From NCBI RefSeq assembly GCF_035046485.1, contig NC_085137.1:500670536-500734535 (forward strand): a DNA stretch of 64,000 nucleotides, written 5' to 3'. This DNA comes from Aedes albopictus. Its lineage: Eukaryota; Arthropoda; Insecta; Diptera; Culicidae. The position numbers and the translations under genes are program-made. Positions 30,956 to 40,460 of this stretch are shown here, piece by piece. The notes under the pieces are model-generated. The model had not been told where the DNA came from, did not search any database, and saw only the letters and a program-made list of their open reading frames with translations. Position 1 is the first letter of the stretch. Every line of letters begins with the position of its first letter.

Positions 30956-31140
30956 CAGTGGCGTCTCGTAACCTCCCTGTTTATCCGTTCAACGACCCTA
31001 AAACTTGCATTTGCGGAGAATTCATGATCAGCATAATATTGAAAATTGACGAAAACAACTATATTCATCATTTTCTACGAGCGAATTTGATGAGAAAATT
31101 CAAGAATTTACGTTCGTTGGAGGTTAGGGAAACGCCACTG
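30956..31140. mobile_element. hAT-like MITE, copy 1
   Basis: The ends CAGTGGCGTCTCGTAACC and GGTTAGGGAAACGCCACTG are inverted. The 8-bp direct repeat GTTCCTAG flanks it exactly (30948-30955, 31141-31148). An 8-bp duplication and CAGTGGCG-type termini fit the hAT superfamily. A second copy lies at 53413-53617. Confidence 0.88.
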
Positions 31141-31148
31141 GTTCCTAG

Positions 31149-31369
31149 TGATAATTGCAGGTAAAACGCATCGCCACAAGTTTGCCAAACAATATTTTAA
31201 AATTAAGCTTCTGAAATGGGTCAAACTTATGCCATGTGATACAACACATCCTTGGTAGTAACCTCACAGCAATAAACAATTTATAACAATCCAACAATCG
31301 GTTATCCGAAAACGGATACTGCCGCTGTATTCCTTTTCAACCGTCTATGGATTTCTTCAAGGTAAGTCG
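31149..31369. other. Short unclassified stretch
   Basis: No gene or repeat was recognised between the hAT-like MITE and the RT relic. Confidence 0.4.
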
Positions 31370-32330
31370 TGGGTATACGGCGAGTCAATAGAGGAAGTGG
31401 AGCTGAAAGCAGCGCAAGCGATAGGCATAACGGAAGACTGGATGATGTCGAGACAGCTGGTACTCGCACACCACAAAACGGAGGTGGTAGTTTGGTGAAC
31501 AACCGCAAGTCTGAACAGCAAAAGTAGTGGTCACCACGGGCGGGTGCATGATCAACTCCAAGCGCTCACTGAAGCAACTGGGGATCATGATCGATGACAA
31601 GCTGAAATTCGGTAGCCACGTGGAATATGCTAGCAAAAGGGCAAGCACGGCGATTATCATAATCATAATCGAATTATGGCACTGTCGAAGTCGAAGATGA
31701 TGTCAAATAGCTCGGCAGTAGTCTCGAGCGTACGAAAGCTGCTCGTGGAAGTAGCAGTTTCCATACTACAGTACAGCGCAGCTGCGTGGTCGAGTGCGCT
31801 ATCCAATCAGGAGAAAATAGCTGAGGAATACCAAACTCAGGTACGGAAAACTGAATACCTACAACCTGAATGAGGTATTAAGAAGCCCTGCATAAGAGGT
31901 AAAATATCTAAAATAATAACTGATGTGTATTCTGTGCATAACGCGTGAATGATGACATCAGGTATGGCAATACCTTAATAATAATCGGCGATTTTTCCAT
32001 ACAAATAGCGATTTTCCCATAATTGAATAATACCTCAAGCAGTCCTCAACACCAAACCAATAAATCGTTGAGGTATTTTATCAATACCTACAAAATACCA
32101 AAATAAGTTATTTTCAATACCAAGATAACCGACCAATACCTTATCTTGGTATGATACCTGATTATGGTATGCTGCAGTTATGTGTCAGTTATTCGTTCCT
32201 GCTCGGGTAGTGGTCAACCGAATCGTGGAGCGACTCGAGAGTACTCACAGGCTGCTTTAGGTTGGTTAGCGCATACCACACGGTCTGAAAGGACGTGCTA
32301 GCGGACATGATTACTATCAATAGTGGTGGC
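31370..32330 (+). pseudogene. R1-like LINE reverse transcriptase relic, split by a MITE
   Basis: Conceptual pieces in more than one frame, in the order expected of the RT thumb and connection region: VYGESIEEVELK, WMMSRQLVLAHHKTEVVV, LKQLGIMIDDKLKFGSHVEY, ASKRASTAI, VRKLLVEVAVSILQYSAAAW, then after the MITE NRIVERLESTHRL and FRLVSAYHTV. The LA-HKTE, LG-MIDDKL-F-HV and SAY-TV blocks are characteristic of R1/I-group LINEs. Frames shift at least twice (one near 31495) and stops occur, so it is dead. The catalytic FADD part is absent. The sequence resumes directly across the TA-flanked MITE at 31802-32207, so that MITE inserted after the LINE. The LINE may extend to about 32550. Confidence 0.75.
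31802..32207 (+). mobile_element. GGTATT-rich MITE, copy 1
   Basis: About 406 bp, with the right end TCCTGCTCGGG and a degenerate inverse left end (TCCAATCAGGAG versus CCCGAGCAGGAG in copy 2). TA lies at 31800-31801 and 32208-32209. The interior is full of GGTATT/AATACC words. Copy 2 is at 47827-48232 in the opposite orientation. The insertion site is inside the RT relic. Confidence 0.82.
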
Positions 32331-32909
32331 AGAGGACGATGAGTGCCAAAACATGAGGTAATGGAACCAGTTTCACCTTAAGGCGGTAGCTGGTGGAACG
32401 CTAACCAATGAAGAGTATTCATGTACGGTCCCCTATTCTCGAAGCCATTCCTTAAGGAAGAGAGCGAATGAGTTTTTAGTGGGTCGACAACAACCCCTAC
32501 ATAACTCGAGGACCCACCTCTTGGATGTCTGATCAAAGAAATCTGATGAGCAGATTTTTTTCATTCTATAAAAAAGGTGGGCGAGCAAATGCATCATCGG
32601 TTTCTCCCATTTCTAAACATTGACTTGTATGTATAAATCTGTAAGAACATGAATAAGCTTCACATCACATAGTGAAACAGTGTTAATCTTATAGCTTCTG
32701 ACTCAATCGACCATACCAAAGCTTCAGCGAGATTATGTTCCACTCATTTGCAACGAACGATAGCATGTAACTAACGCAAGAAAACCGACATTGAGCGAAT
32801 CAGTTCACATCACGTGCACAAGCTAAAGTTCTCGGTCCCGTGGCTGTATCGTCTTCCTCGGTAGCACTCACCAAGATTGGCTCATCGACAGTCAAGTTCG
32901 GGGCATACC
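32331..32909. other. Probable LINE tail then unclassified sequence
   Basis: 32331-32550 may be the 3' part of the R1-like relic. The remainder has no recognised gene or repeat. Confidence 0.35.
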
Positions 32910-32911
32910 TA

Positions 32912-33307
32912 CACTCAGCGAACTAAACTACCAAAATTCATCAAAATACCTTATGAAATTTAGCCATAACTGTAAAGTATGGATGCCATAAGAATACCTT
33001 ATGGAAATTGAACATGCTTATTATGACCTAATTACATAAGATAAACTTATGAAAAGAGCAGAAAAATCACAAAATGATGCAGACTGGAATCGATCCATGA
33101 ACGTCGAGATCACCGAGCTCGTGCCCAACCCACGCGGCTATCGACGCTTGAGAATATCATGTTGCTAAATGTGTATAAAAGCCAAACTGTGAGTCGATTC
33201 TGCGTCATAGACCGACCTTATGAAAATCGTTCTAGCCGTTATGAATTGTTTAAAGGCCATTTTATAAGTTATACCTTATGATAATCTTAGGTTTATTTGC
33301 CTGAGTG
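32912..33307. mobile_element. TA-flanked MITE containing a tRNA-like segment
   Basis: CACTCAGCGAACTAAAC and the inverse of the right end (CACTCAGGCAAATAAAC) pair, with TA at 32910-32911 and 33308-33309. In the middle, on the minus strand, TAGCCGCGTGGG resembles an A box and GGATCGATTCC a B box at tRNA-like spacing. Either a SINE sits inside a MITE or the element is a chimera. CTTATG words recur throughout. Confidence 0.7.
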
Positions 33308-33309
33308 TA

Positions 33310-34594
33310 CAAATTCCTTCGTTCTCGACGTTCCATTGCTGGCTGGGTGCTGCTGGCGCCCGTCGCCGCCGGTTGGAAGCTCGTGCAAACGTCCTATCAC
33401 AACTGCCATCAGTCGCAGCAATGACGTCGTTCGCAGTTTAATTAAATTAAATCAATCGATAATCCCTACACTACAGCACCGTGGTAATGTGAGAGCGTTC
33501 TGCAGGCTACACTCCGCTTGAGGGTGTGACAACAACGAACCGGTGTGGAGTGGATACTCTCCCTCAACAAACCCACCTGGGCATTCTAGAATGAAACCTT
33601 CCATGGCAAAGTAAGCAGTAAAGTACCTACACCTTTTTGAGCGGACGCGTGTTTGCAGTTTGTTTCGTTTGTCGTCGTTATCCGCGCCAGCACACGAGAC
33701 GGCAGTCGTTCACGCGACTTCGTCGTCCAATAATGGTGTTGCTAAAAGCCTCGGCAACGACACTGGGAAATGGTTATTGCGTTCATGTGCCTGGCTAAAC
33801 ACACGTACATCATTGTTGCTGCTGTACCTGTTTATGACTGGTGGTGGTTACCCCATCATGTGTCGGCTATTCTTCTTACTGCGCGTTATGATTGGAATTT
33901 TATATTGAGCCCTGCTCAACTTTTTGTAAATAACAGTAGGTATTGTATGTATTACTGTCCAATCGACTAAAAATAACTAGGTACCAATGTAATCAGGAAT
34001 CAATCATAACTTGTGGAATGGGAAACAGTAACTGTACTGCACAATTGCGCCTCTTTAATCTACGGTTTGTTATTGGATCTGTATGATTTATCAGTTTCCA
34101 GTTACGCTGCCCTATAGCCAGTTAACCGCATAGAGGGAATTATGATCATTACATACAATCCACGAGGATAAATGCATCGCTCCATCTCGAATCACGCCGC
34201 CAGTCTCATGCATGCATGGGTGGGCGGTAACCCGATTCTGGCAATAATTTATCTTCAACTTTTGGGGTATCGTTTTTACACCAACGATAATTCAGAGTTC
34301 GAACTGCTCTGGGGAAAATGATTTAAGACTAGTGATTTTTCTATCTAAACGACGACATAGAGGAATACTTCTAGCTCCACGCTTCTCCCATCTGGCCCTC
34401 CCGGGGATGCACAAGTGCATCTAATGTAGTTATTTACGATTATGGCTAGGGGATTTAACATTTGAGCTCTCTTCATGGGGTGCGGTGTAATAATTGAGCA
34501 CGTTCGTTTATTTGAGATTAGAAGGAAACACCGAAGAGTGTAGGTGATGACACCGCAGTTAAACCGCAGGTGGTAAAATATACACAGGAGGTTA
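33310..34594. other. Unique-looking, partly GC-richer, no gene proven
   Basis: 33300-33860 is GC-richer, with short overlapping frames that have no recognised domain. 34345-34728 minus has a low-complexity frame. No terminal repeats were seen. Confidence 0.4.
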
Positions 34595-36233
34595 CGCCCG
34601 AATAAAAAATACGCTAGAAAAACCGAACGTTGTATTGTAACAGTACTATTTAGAACCATATTTTTACAATAGACAACACTGTAAAAATAAAAAATACAAA
34701 AACAATTAGATGTAATGTAAAACACCATACCGTGAAATGTAGATAAGATTTTTACAATATATTATACAGGTTGTTAAGTATCGTAACAATATAAAAAAAT
34801 ATTTTTCTCCATATATATTTTTTTGCAAAACCATACATTTTATTGTTAATGAATTGTTCAAAATACTGATCCGTGGGTTTAGATAAACCGTACATTGTAT
34901 GGTACATGAATGGTTTCAAACAATAAAATGTACCGTAAATAAATTGTTTTTAATTGTAATTTCACTACTGGTTATACATTTAATTAAATGGTTTTGGAAT
35001 GGTTTTCTTTTGTTATGTTGTATTGTTTTACATTACATAAACCATATATTGTTATATTATCTTGCCATTTTCCTCCTGTTAATGGCATCTTAGGCTTATT
35101 AGATTTATTAGAATGCGCTTTGGGAATTCTCCAGAGCGTTTTGGATAACCCTTCATATATAGGATCGCCCACGTCTAAGTCTGAGTAGTCTCTGATTGCA
35201 TTAACAGTTGAAGCTTAAGCTCCCATGCCCCACCAGCCAGATAACCGGGTTTTGCAAACTTAGCATTATTTGTGGCAACACTTTGAGCGGCATGATGGAA
35301 CTATGCCGAGCGCGCTAAGTGTTATTAGACCACTAATGTAGTTGCATGAAGTGGGTGACGAGGTACATAAGTATCATTACAGCGTGCTTAACTGTTATTG
35401 CAATATTGAGGCACCAGTTTGACTAAAGTTTGAAATACATAACAACTCATGAGATAACTGTCAAGTTCGATTCAAATATAAGTTAGGATAAAAAGCGAAC
35501 CCGCAGACGAACCTATATTAAAAGACATTTCAGTGTTCAGTCCAGTCCATATGTTAAAGATGGCTCTACGTCAAAGATAAAGTTTGTCAATCGCATTTGA
35601 TTCGATTGTGGTCGAAGGCAAGTTCACATGAGAGAAGAGGAGAAAACTCCCCTAAATGCAAATAAAGCAAGAATAGTGTTGAACTCATCCACTGATTTAC
35701 GGTAATCTGACCTGCATCTTTCCGGGTTGGCCTACATTTGTATTTCTCTCGCACTCTACACACCTAGCCTGCCATATCTCTTGGACCCCTGCTTGGACCT
35801 GCAGTTCTTAGGACATCTGGTTTACCACTGATTTAAACATGTTATTGACTTTAAATTGATGTTTCAACTTATTCACTTTTTTCTCTTTGCTTTCCTTTGC
35901 ATCAAAAAAGTCACAAACATCAACAAAACAAAGCACGGAAAAAATCTTAAACTGAATAAATCTGGTGTTTGATTTGAATAGGTCGAATCTGCATATAGGA
36001 ATCACAGCAAACATACGGCCTATTCAAATCGAACACCAGAAATAATTAAAAATTCACGGAAAAATAATGTTTCGGAAAAGTGAATGGTTCAAACGTAAGA
36101 AAAACAGTATAATATATTGTTACATAAAAATCCAATGTAAATGTATAGTATAGCGAACCATATCATTACAATACACTTTATTGAAGCTGGTTTGGTTTCA
36201 CTATACATTCTATGGTTAGTTTTTATCCGGGCG
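34595..36233. mobile_element. Large TIR element, about 1.64 kb, non-coding
   Basis: CGCCCGAATAAAAA at the left and the inverse of TTTTTATCCGGGCG at the right pair. Related inverted phrases with GTATTGTAA continue inward. A smaller hairpin lies at about 35964-36042 (CTGGTGTTTGATTTGAATAG and its imperfect inverse). No transposase frame was found, and no clean target duplication could be assigned. Confidence 0.55.
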
Positions 36234-36856
36234 ATCTGTGCCAGTGTTGTTGTTTTATGATGTCAATTGCTCTGAGTGCAAACAGTAACTATTGTTATTC
36301 AGATCATCATATGTTTATAGTAGAATAGAAGCTAGCATGTAACCCTACCCGGGTAGCGGTATAGAACAAACCAAGATCAAAATAATAACAAATGTTGTCA
36401 TCATATCTTATTTGATCGTTCTGATGTTTTAATTTTATGTAGAAAATTGTTACACAAACATTAAATAATTTCAACAAACCATGATATTTATAACTCATTA
36501 AATAAAAACGTTCTGGCAACACTGCGAGCTGCATACAATATCAAAAAACTGCCGCTGAAATTTATCAACTTTGATAAGGAAATACAGAAAAACCTGTGGA
36601 AAAATTATACTGAAAGTGCTCATCAAGTGCAGTTTAACCGACGACATCGTTATCAAGTCCAATTCTGTAGTCCCGTGGAAAACATAACTGAAATTTGTCA
36701 CACTCAATCTGGTAACTATATCCATCCATATGCAATCAAAGAGCAACAATAGAAATAATTAAAGTACATCGTTCAATACATGCATACATCTGTATTCTGT
36801 CTTGCTGCATTGTCTCATCATTGCTACAGCCAACAAACTAATCGTCCGAAACAGAA

Positions 36857-37912
36857 ATGTCTGATGAAGCTATCGTTTGTGTGATTTGTGGCCTCGAAGA
36901 AAAGGACCCGCGAAAAGTTGTTGAATGTGCATACTGCCACAAGAATGAACATTTTAAGTGCAAAAATGTGATCGGAAACGCCGTCCGCAAGTTACGCGAA
37001 AAAACCTATTTCTGTTCATTGGAGTGCAATAACATCTACCAACAGTCGACCCGAAATTTGGCTGTGGAATCTGAAGTGCTTAAACAGTTACAGAATGTTC
37101 TTGTCGAGGTACGTGAAACGCGAGCCGAGCTGCAAACCGTTAAGTCAACTGTTGGCGACATAGAAAAATTCCAAAACTTCCTCTCAGAAAAGCTGGACTC
37201 TGTACTCGACGAGTTGAAATCGGTGAAGGAAGAGCAAAACATGATGAAGAAGGACGTCCAATATCTGCGTGGGAAACAGCAGGCGACATCGGACACGGTA
37301 AACCAACTTGAGCTAGAAGTGGATCGCCTCAACAGAGCCTCAATATCGAAAAATGCTGTGCTGCTCGGAATACCCATGAAAAGGAATGAATCTGTGGAGA
37401 CCGCTGTACGCAAAGTTGCTGCTGCTGTTGGATACCAGCTACCCGAAGGTGCTATAGTGGAAGCAAAACGACTCAGCAGCAAGGATCATCAGCAACACGA
37501 TGCAAAAGTGCCACCAGTTAAAGTCTGTTTTTCGGAGGAGCGGTACAAAGAAGAATTGTTCAGCAAGAAGAAGAACCATGGACCTCTATTAGCATCTGCG
37601 GTTGATTCTGCCTTCAACTCATCTACGGCAAAAATAGTTTTGCGTGATGAGCTCACACCATACGGAATGGAGCTGTTGAAGGAAGTACGAGAATTCAAGG
37701 ACCTTACGGACATCAAATTCGTCTGGCCGGGCCGGAATGGCGCCATTCTCATCAAGAAAACTGAAGGTTCGAAAGTCGACGTGATTCGCAGCCGTAAGGA
37801 TATCGAAAGGCTTGGGAAGCTTAGCTCAAAAAGGTTATTGAATAGTTCGAGTAGAAGCGGCTCGGATTCATCATCACCAACCGGCGAACCTTCCTTGAAG
37901 CGTAGGCAATAA
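36857..37912 (+). CDS. LINE ORF1 protein with PHD-type zinc finger
   Basis: Intact 351-residue ORF. Residues 8-57 form a Cys4-His-Cys3 PHD-like finger: C8-x2-C11-x12-C24-x2-C27-x4-H32-x2-C35-x17-C53-x3-C57. Residues about 70-160 are heptad-like and charged, consistent with a coiled coil for oligomerisation. A basic domain with SKNAVLLGIP resembles the nucleic-acid-binding half of LINE ORF1 proteins. The tail is Ser-rich and ends in basic residues. ORF1 proteins of this kind bind the element RNA and form the ribonucleoprotein. The start ATG lies in a CAGAAATG context with A at -3. ORF2 begins about 40 bases downstream in another frame. The ORF has no stop or frameshift, unlike ORF2, which has an internal deletion. 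Confidence 0.88.
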   Translation: MSDEAIVCVICGLEEKDPRKVVECAYCHKNEHFKCKNVIGNAVRKLREKTYFCSLECNNIYQQSTRNLAVESEVLKQLQNVLVEVRETRAELQTVKSTVGDIEKFQNFLSEKLDSVLDELKSVKEEQNMMKKDVQYLRGKQQATSDTVNQLELEVDRLNRASISKNAVLLGIPMKRNESVETAVRKVAAAVGYQLPEGAIVEAKRLSSKDHQQHDAKVPPVKVCFSEERYKEELFSKKKNHGPLLASAVDSAFNSSTAKIVLRDELTPYGMELLKEVREFKDLTDIKFVWPGRNGAILIKKTEGSKVDVIRSRKDIERLGKLSSKRLLNSSSRSGSDSSSPTGEPSLKRRQ

Positions 37913-37951
37913 GAACAACACTAAGATTGTCATCTAGTTCTATAATTCGTA

Positions 37952-38185
37952 ATGTCCATGTACTCTAATTATATGTATGATTCTGTAGGAGAATGGTTGG
38001 AAAATAAATATACCGTTGGGAACTCAAAATCACTCAAAGTTATTCAACTGAATATAAGAGGGATGAATGATGTATCGAAATTTGACTGGATTGGGGAGAC
38101 ACTATGCATGTCGAGAATGCGGGTCGATGTAGTTGTGTTGTGCGAAACTTGGGTGAAAGTTAACGAAGATTTCTTGGGCAGTTAG
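37952..38185 (+). pseudogene. LINE ORF2 endonuclease N-terminus, truncated
   Basis: 77 residues from the ORF2 start to a stop created at an internal deletion junction. LKVIQLNIRGMND and VDVVVLCETWVKVN are the first two conserved motifs of the EEP (APE-like) endonuclease, with the catalytic Asn and Glu positions. Everything after the ETW motif, including the GD-N and SDH motifs, is missing. Comparison with LINE B, whose linker reads LLEHVSNLLCRKKKQAKHDY, shows that LINE A rejoins the family sequence at MLKHVTKRTDCAKKQCKTEY near 38214. The deleted part is therefore most of the endonuclease plus linker, probably about 1 kb, with a frame change at the junction (near 38177). Confidence 0.85.
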
Positions 38186-38213
38186 ATCAACTGTATTCAA
38201 ATGTTCGAAAGAG

Positions 38214-40073
38214 ATGTTAAAACATGTAACAAAACGAACTGATTGTGCTAAAAAGCAATGTAAAACTGAGTACTTCAAGCGACTTTTAAACGACACCAGC
38301 AAATCAAACATGTGGAAAAATTTAAATGAAGTAATGGGTAGGACAACTCCTTCTACCAAAATTGAGTTGAATAACAATGGATCTAAAACGTCTGATAATT
38401 CGAAAGTTTGTGAAATATTTAACAGCTATTTTTCAAATATTGGTGCAAAGCTTGCAGAAACTATTAAGAAAAATAATGCCAATCCGTTAGACACCGTAAC
38501 TCGTTTGGAGCAAACTGTCTTTTTAAACCCTACCGATACACGAGAAGTTACTTCTATAATAAATGATCTGAATACTAAAAAGAGCTGTGGACCCGATAGT
38601 TTTCCTTCTAGTATCATAAAATCTAATACTGCAAAATTTGCATATATTTTCACCGAACTCTTCAATGAAATTCTTAGGGTAGGTAAATATCCTGATTGTT
38701 TAAAAGTCGCTAAAGTCACACCTATTTTCAAATCTGGTGATAGATCTAATCCATGTAACTATCGCCCTATCTCATCGTTGTCTGTGTTTAGTAAAGTTTT
38801 TGAGAAACTATTAGTTGGTAGACTTGTTGAGTTTCTCAACAAGCACAAGGTTCTTTATAAGTTTCAGTATGGTTTTAGGAAGGGATGTAGTACATCTACT
38901 GCTATCGTTGAGCTAGTCGACTTTCTAGCAAACAAAATAGATAACAAATGCATAGTTGGAGGCCTATTCATCGATTTGAAAAAGGCATTTGATACACTAA
39001 ATCATGATATTCTTTTAAGAAAATTAGAAAGTTATGGCATACGTGGATTAGCAAATGATATTATTCGAAGCTATTTGAGTGACAGGAAGCAGTTTGTTAT
39101 GATACAAGACGCTAAAAGCCCCCTGCAACCTATAAACATTGGAGTCCCACAGGGAAGTAATATTGGCCCTCTTCTATTTCTCATATATATAAACGACATT
39201 GGAAATTTAGCACTCAAAGGTATACCAAAGTTGTTCGCAGACGACACCGCAGTTTTCTATCCAAGTAAAGACATTTCTCAAATAATAGATTTCATTAACT
39301 ATGATTTACGTTTGCTTATAATGTACTTCGATACCAATTTACTTTCTTTAAATTTAACGAAAACAAAATATATGGTATTCCATTCCCCGAGAAAGAAACT
39401 TCTGCCTCACAACGATCCGTCTTTTGAGATCACAACGATTGAGAAAGTAGGACATTTCAAATATCTTGGACTGGTATTGGATCCAACACTATCTTGGAAA
39501 GAACATATTGAGCATCTTCGGAGGAAGGTCTCTTCATTTTGTGGTCTATTATATCGAGTTAGAAAACACGTACCAATAAATGCTCTTCTCAGTTATTATT
39601 ACGGTTGCATTCATTCACATTTGCAGTATCTGATTATTGTATGGGGTCATGCCAGCAAATCAAATCTACAAAAACTACAAATTTTGCAGAATAGGTGCCT
39701 CAAAATCATTTTCCAGTTACCACGATTATTTTCTAGCGTACAGCTCTACAGCAATACTGCACATAGTATTCTTCCGTTGCGAGGTTTGTGTAGACTGCAA
39801 TCTTGTTTGTTTATTTACGATATGTTAAAAAGTCCTAATACCTATCGAAATCTTACATTTCCAACTTCTGATCATGGTCATTACACTCGTTACGCAAGTA
39901 ATCTGTTACGATCCAGAGCACATAGTTCCCTAGGCCAAATGCGAATTTCCTTTCATGGTCCGTCTGTATACAACGCAATTCCCGAAAATTTGAAAAATCT
40001 GAACAGTCGCGTGTTATTCAAAACCAGTTTAAAGCAATACTTCAAATCAAAAATCATTGAGTTTTTGCTTTGA
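38214..40073 (+). CDS. LINE reverse transcriptase (ORF2 C-terminal part), intact
   Basis: 619-residue open frame covering the linker, RT and C-terminal domain. Visible motifs: YRPIS (finger), FIDLKKAFDT at about residues 252-261 (motif A, first catalytic Asp), GVPQGSNIGPLLF (motif B), FADD at 341-344 (motif C, catalytic Asp pair), LSLNLTKTKYMVF, and HFKYLGLVLD (thumb). It extends through a C-terminal HGPSVYNAIP block to a normal stop. Such enzymes copy element RNA by target-primed reverse transcription. The catalytic residues look complete, but the endonuclease domain upstream has been deleted and is out of frame. The ATG used here is simply the first Met after the deletion junction; the open frame reaches slightly upstream. 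Confidence 0.88.
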   Translation: MLKHVTKRTDCAKKQCKTEYFKRLLNDTSKSNMWKNLNEVMGRTTPSTKIELNNNGSKTSDNSKVCEIFNSYFSNIGAKLAETIKKNNANPLDTVTRLEQTVFLNPTDTREVTSIINDLNTKKSCGPDSFPSSIIKSNTAKFAYIFTELFNEILRVGKYPDCLKVAKVTPIFKSGDRSNPCNYRPISSLSVFSKVFEKLLVGRLVEFLNKHKVLYKFQYGFRKGCSTSTAIVELVDFLANKIDNKCIVGGLFIDLKKAFDTLNHDILLRKLESYGIRGLANDIIRSYLSDRKQFVMIQDAKSPLQPINIGVPQGSNIGPLLFLIYINDIGNLALKGIPKLFADDTAVFYPSKDISQIIDFINYDLRLLIMYFDTNLLSLNLTKTKYMVFHSPRKKLLPHNDPSFEITTIEKVGHFKYLGLVLDPTLSWKEHIEHLRRKVSSFCGLLYRVRKHVPINALLSYYYGCIHSHLQYLIIVWGHASKSNLQKLQILQNRCLKIIFQLPRLFSSVQLYSNTAHSILPLRGLCRLQSCLFIYDMLKSPNTYRNLTFPTSDHGHYTRYASNLLRSRAHSSLGQMRISFHGPSVYNAIPENLKNLNSRVLFKTSLKQYFKSKIIEFLL

Positions 40074-40460
40074 TAACCGTATCGATGTTGCCAGTATTAA
40101 TTTTTAATTTTAAAGAATTTTTAAGATTTACACTCTCTCTTGTATGAATTAGAAAATTTGTAATAATAAATATTAATTTGTGTTAACTTATCTTAAGTAA
40201 TTGATCAATAGGGATCCCTTTAAAGGAATTTTATTCCACTGGGTTAACCCTAAATACATATTACTTAAATATTTCTCATCACTTCCTCCTCAGTGTTCAG
40301 CAAACTTGTGTTATATTATGTGTTATGTCTATTTGTGTTAGTTTTTGGTGTTAAAAAAATACATATATAACAGATGCGTCCACTACCAGGGGGCTCTAAG
40401 AAAACGAGCTCTTTGGTGTGGGGGTTAGTGGTGGGTCAAAAAAAAAAAAAAAAAAAAAAA

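Larger units (their letters stand above)
36501..40460 (+). mobile_element. CR1/L2-like LINE A with internal endonuclease deletion
   Basis: Order: leader, ORF1 with a PHD finger (36857-37912), the start of ORF2 endonuclease (37952-38185), an internal deletion, RT (38214-40073), a 3' UTR of about 365 bp and a 23-base poly-A run (40438-40460). A PHD-type ORF1 plus EEP endonuclease and RT fits the CR1/L2 group of the Jockey superfamily. The 5' end at 36501 is inferred from a possible AACTCATTA flank (36492-36500) that recurs after the poly-A of LINE B (43372-43380). Confidence 0.75.

Noticed and set aside
36857..37912. PHD-finger protein as a host chromatin regulator
   Set aside because: Its position directly upstream of LINE endonuclease and RT frames, with a coiled coil and an ORF1-type basic domain, fits a CR1/L2-like ORF1 better.
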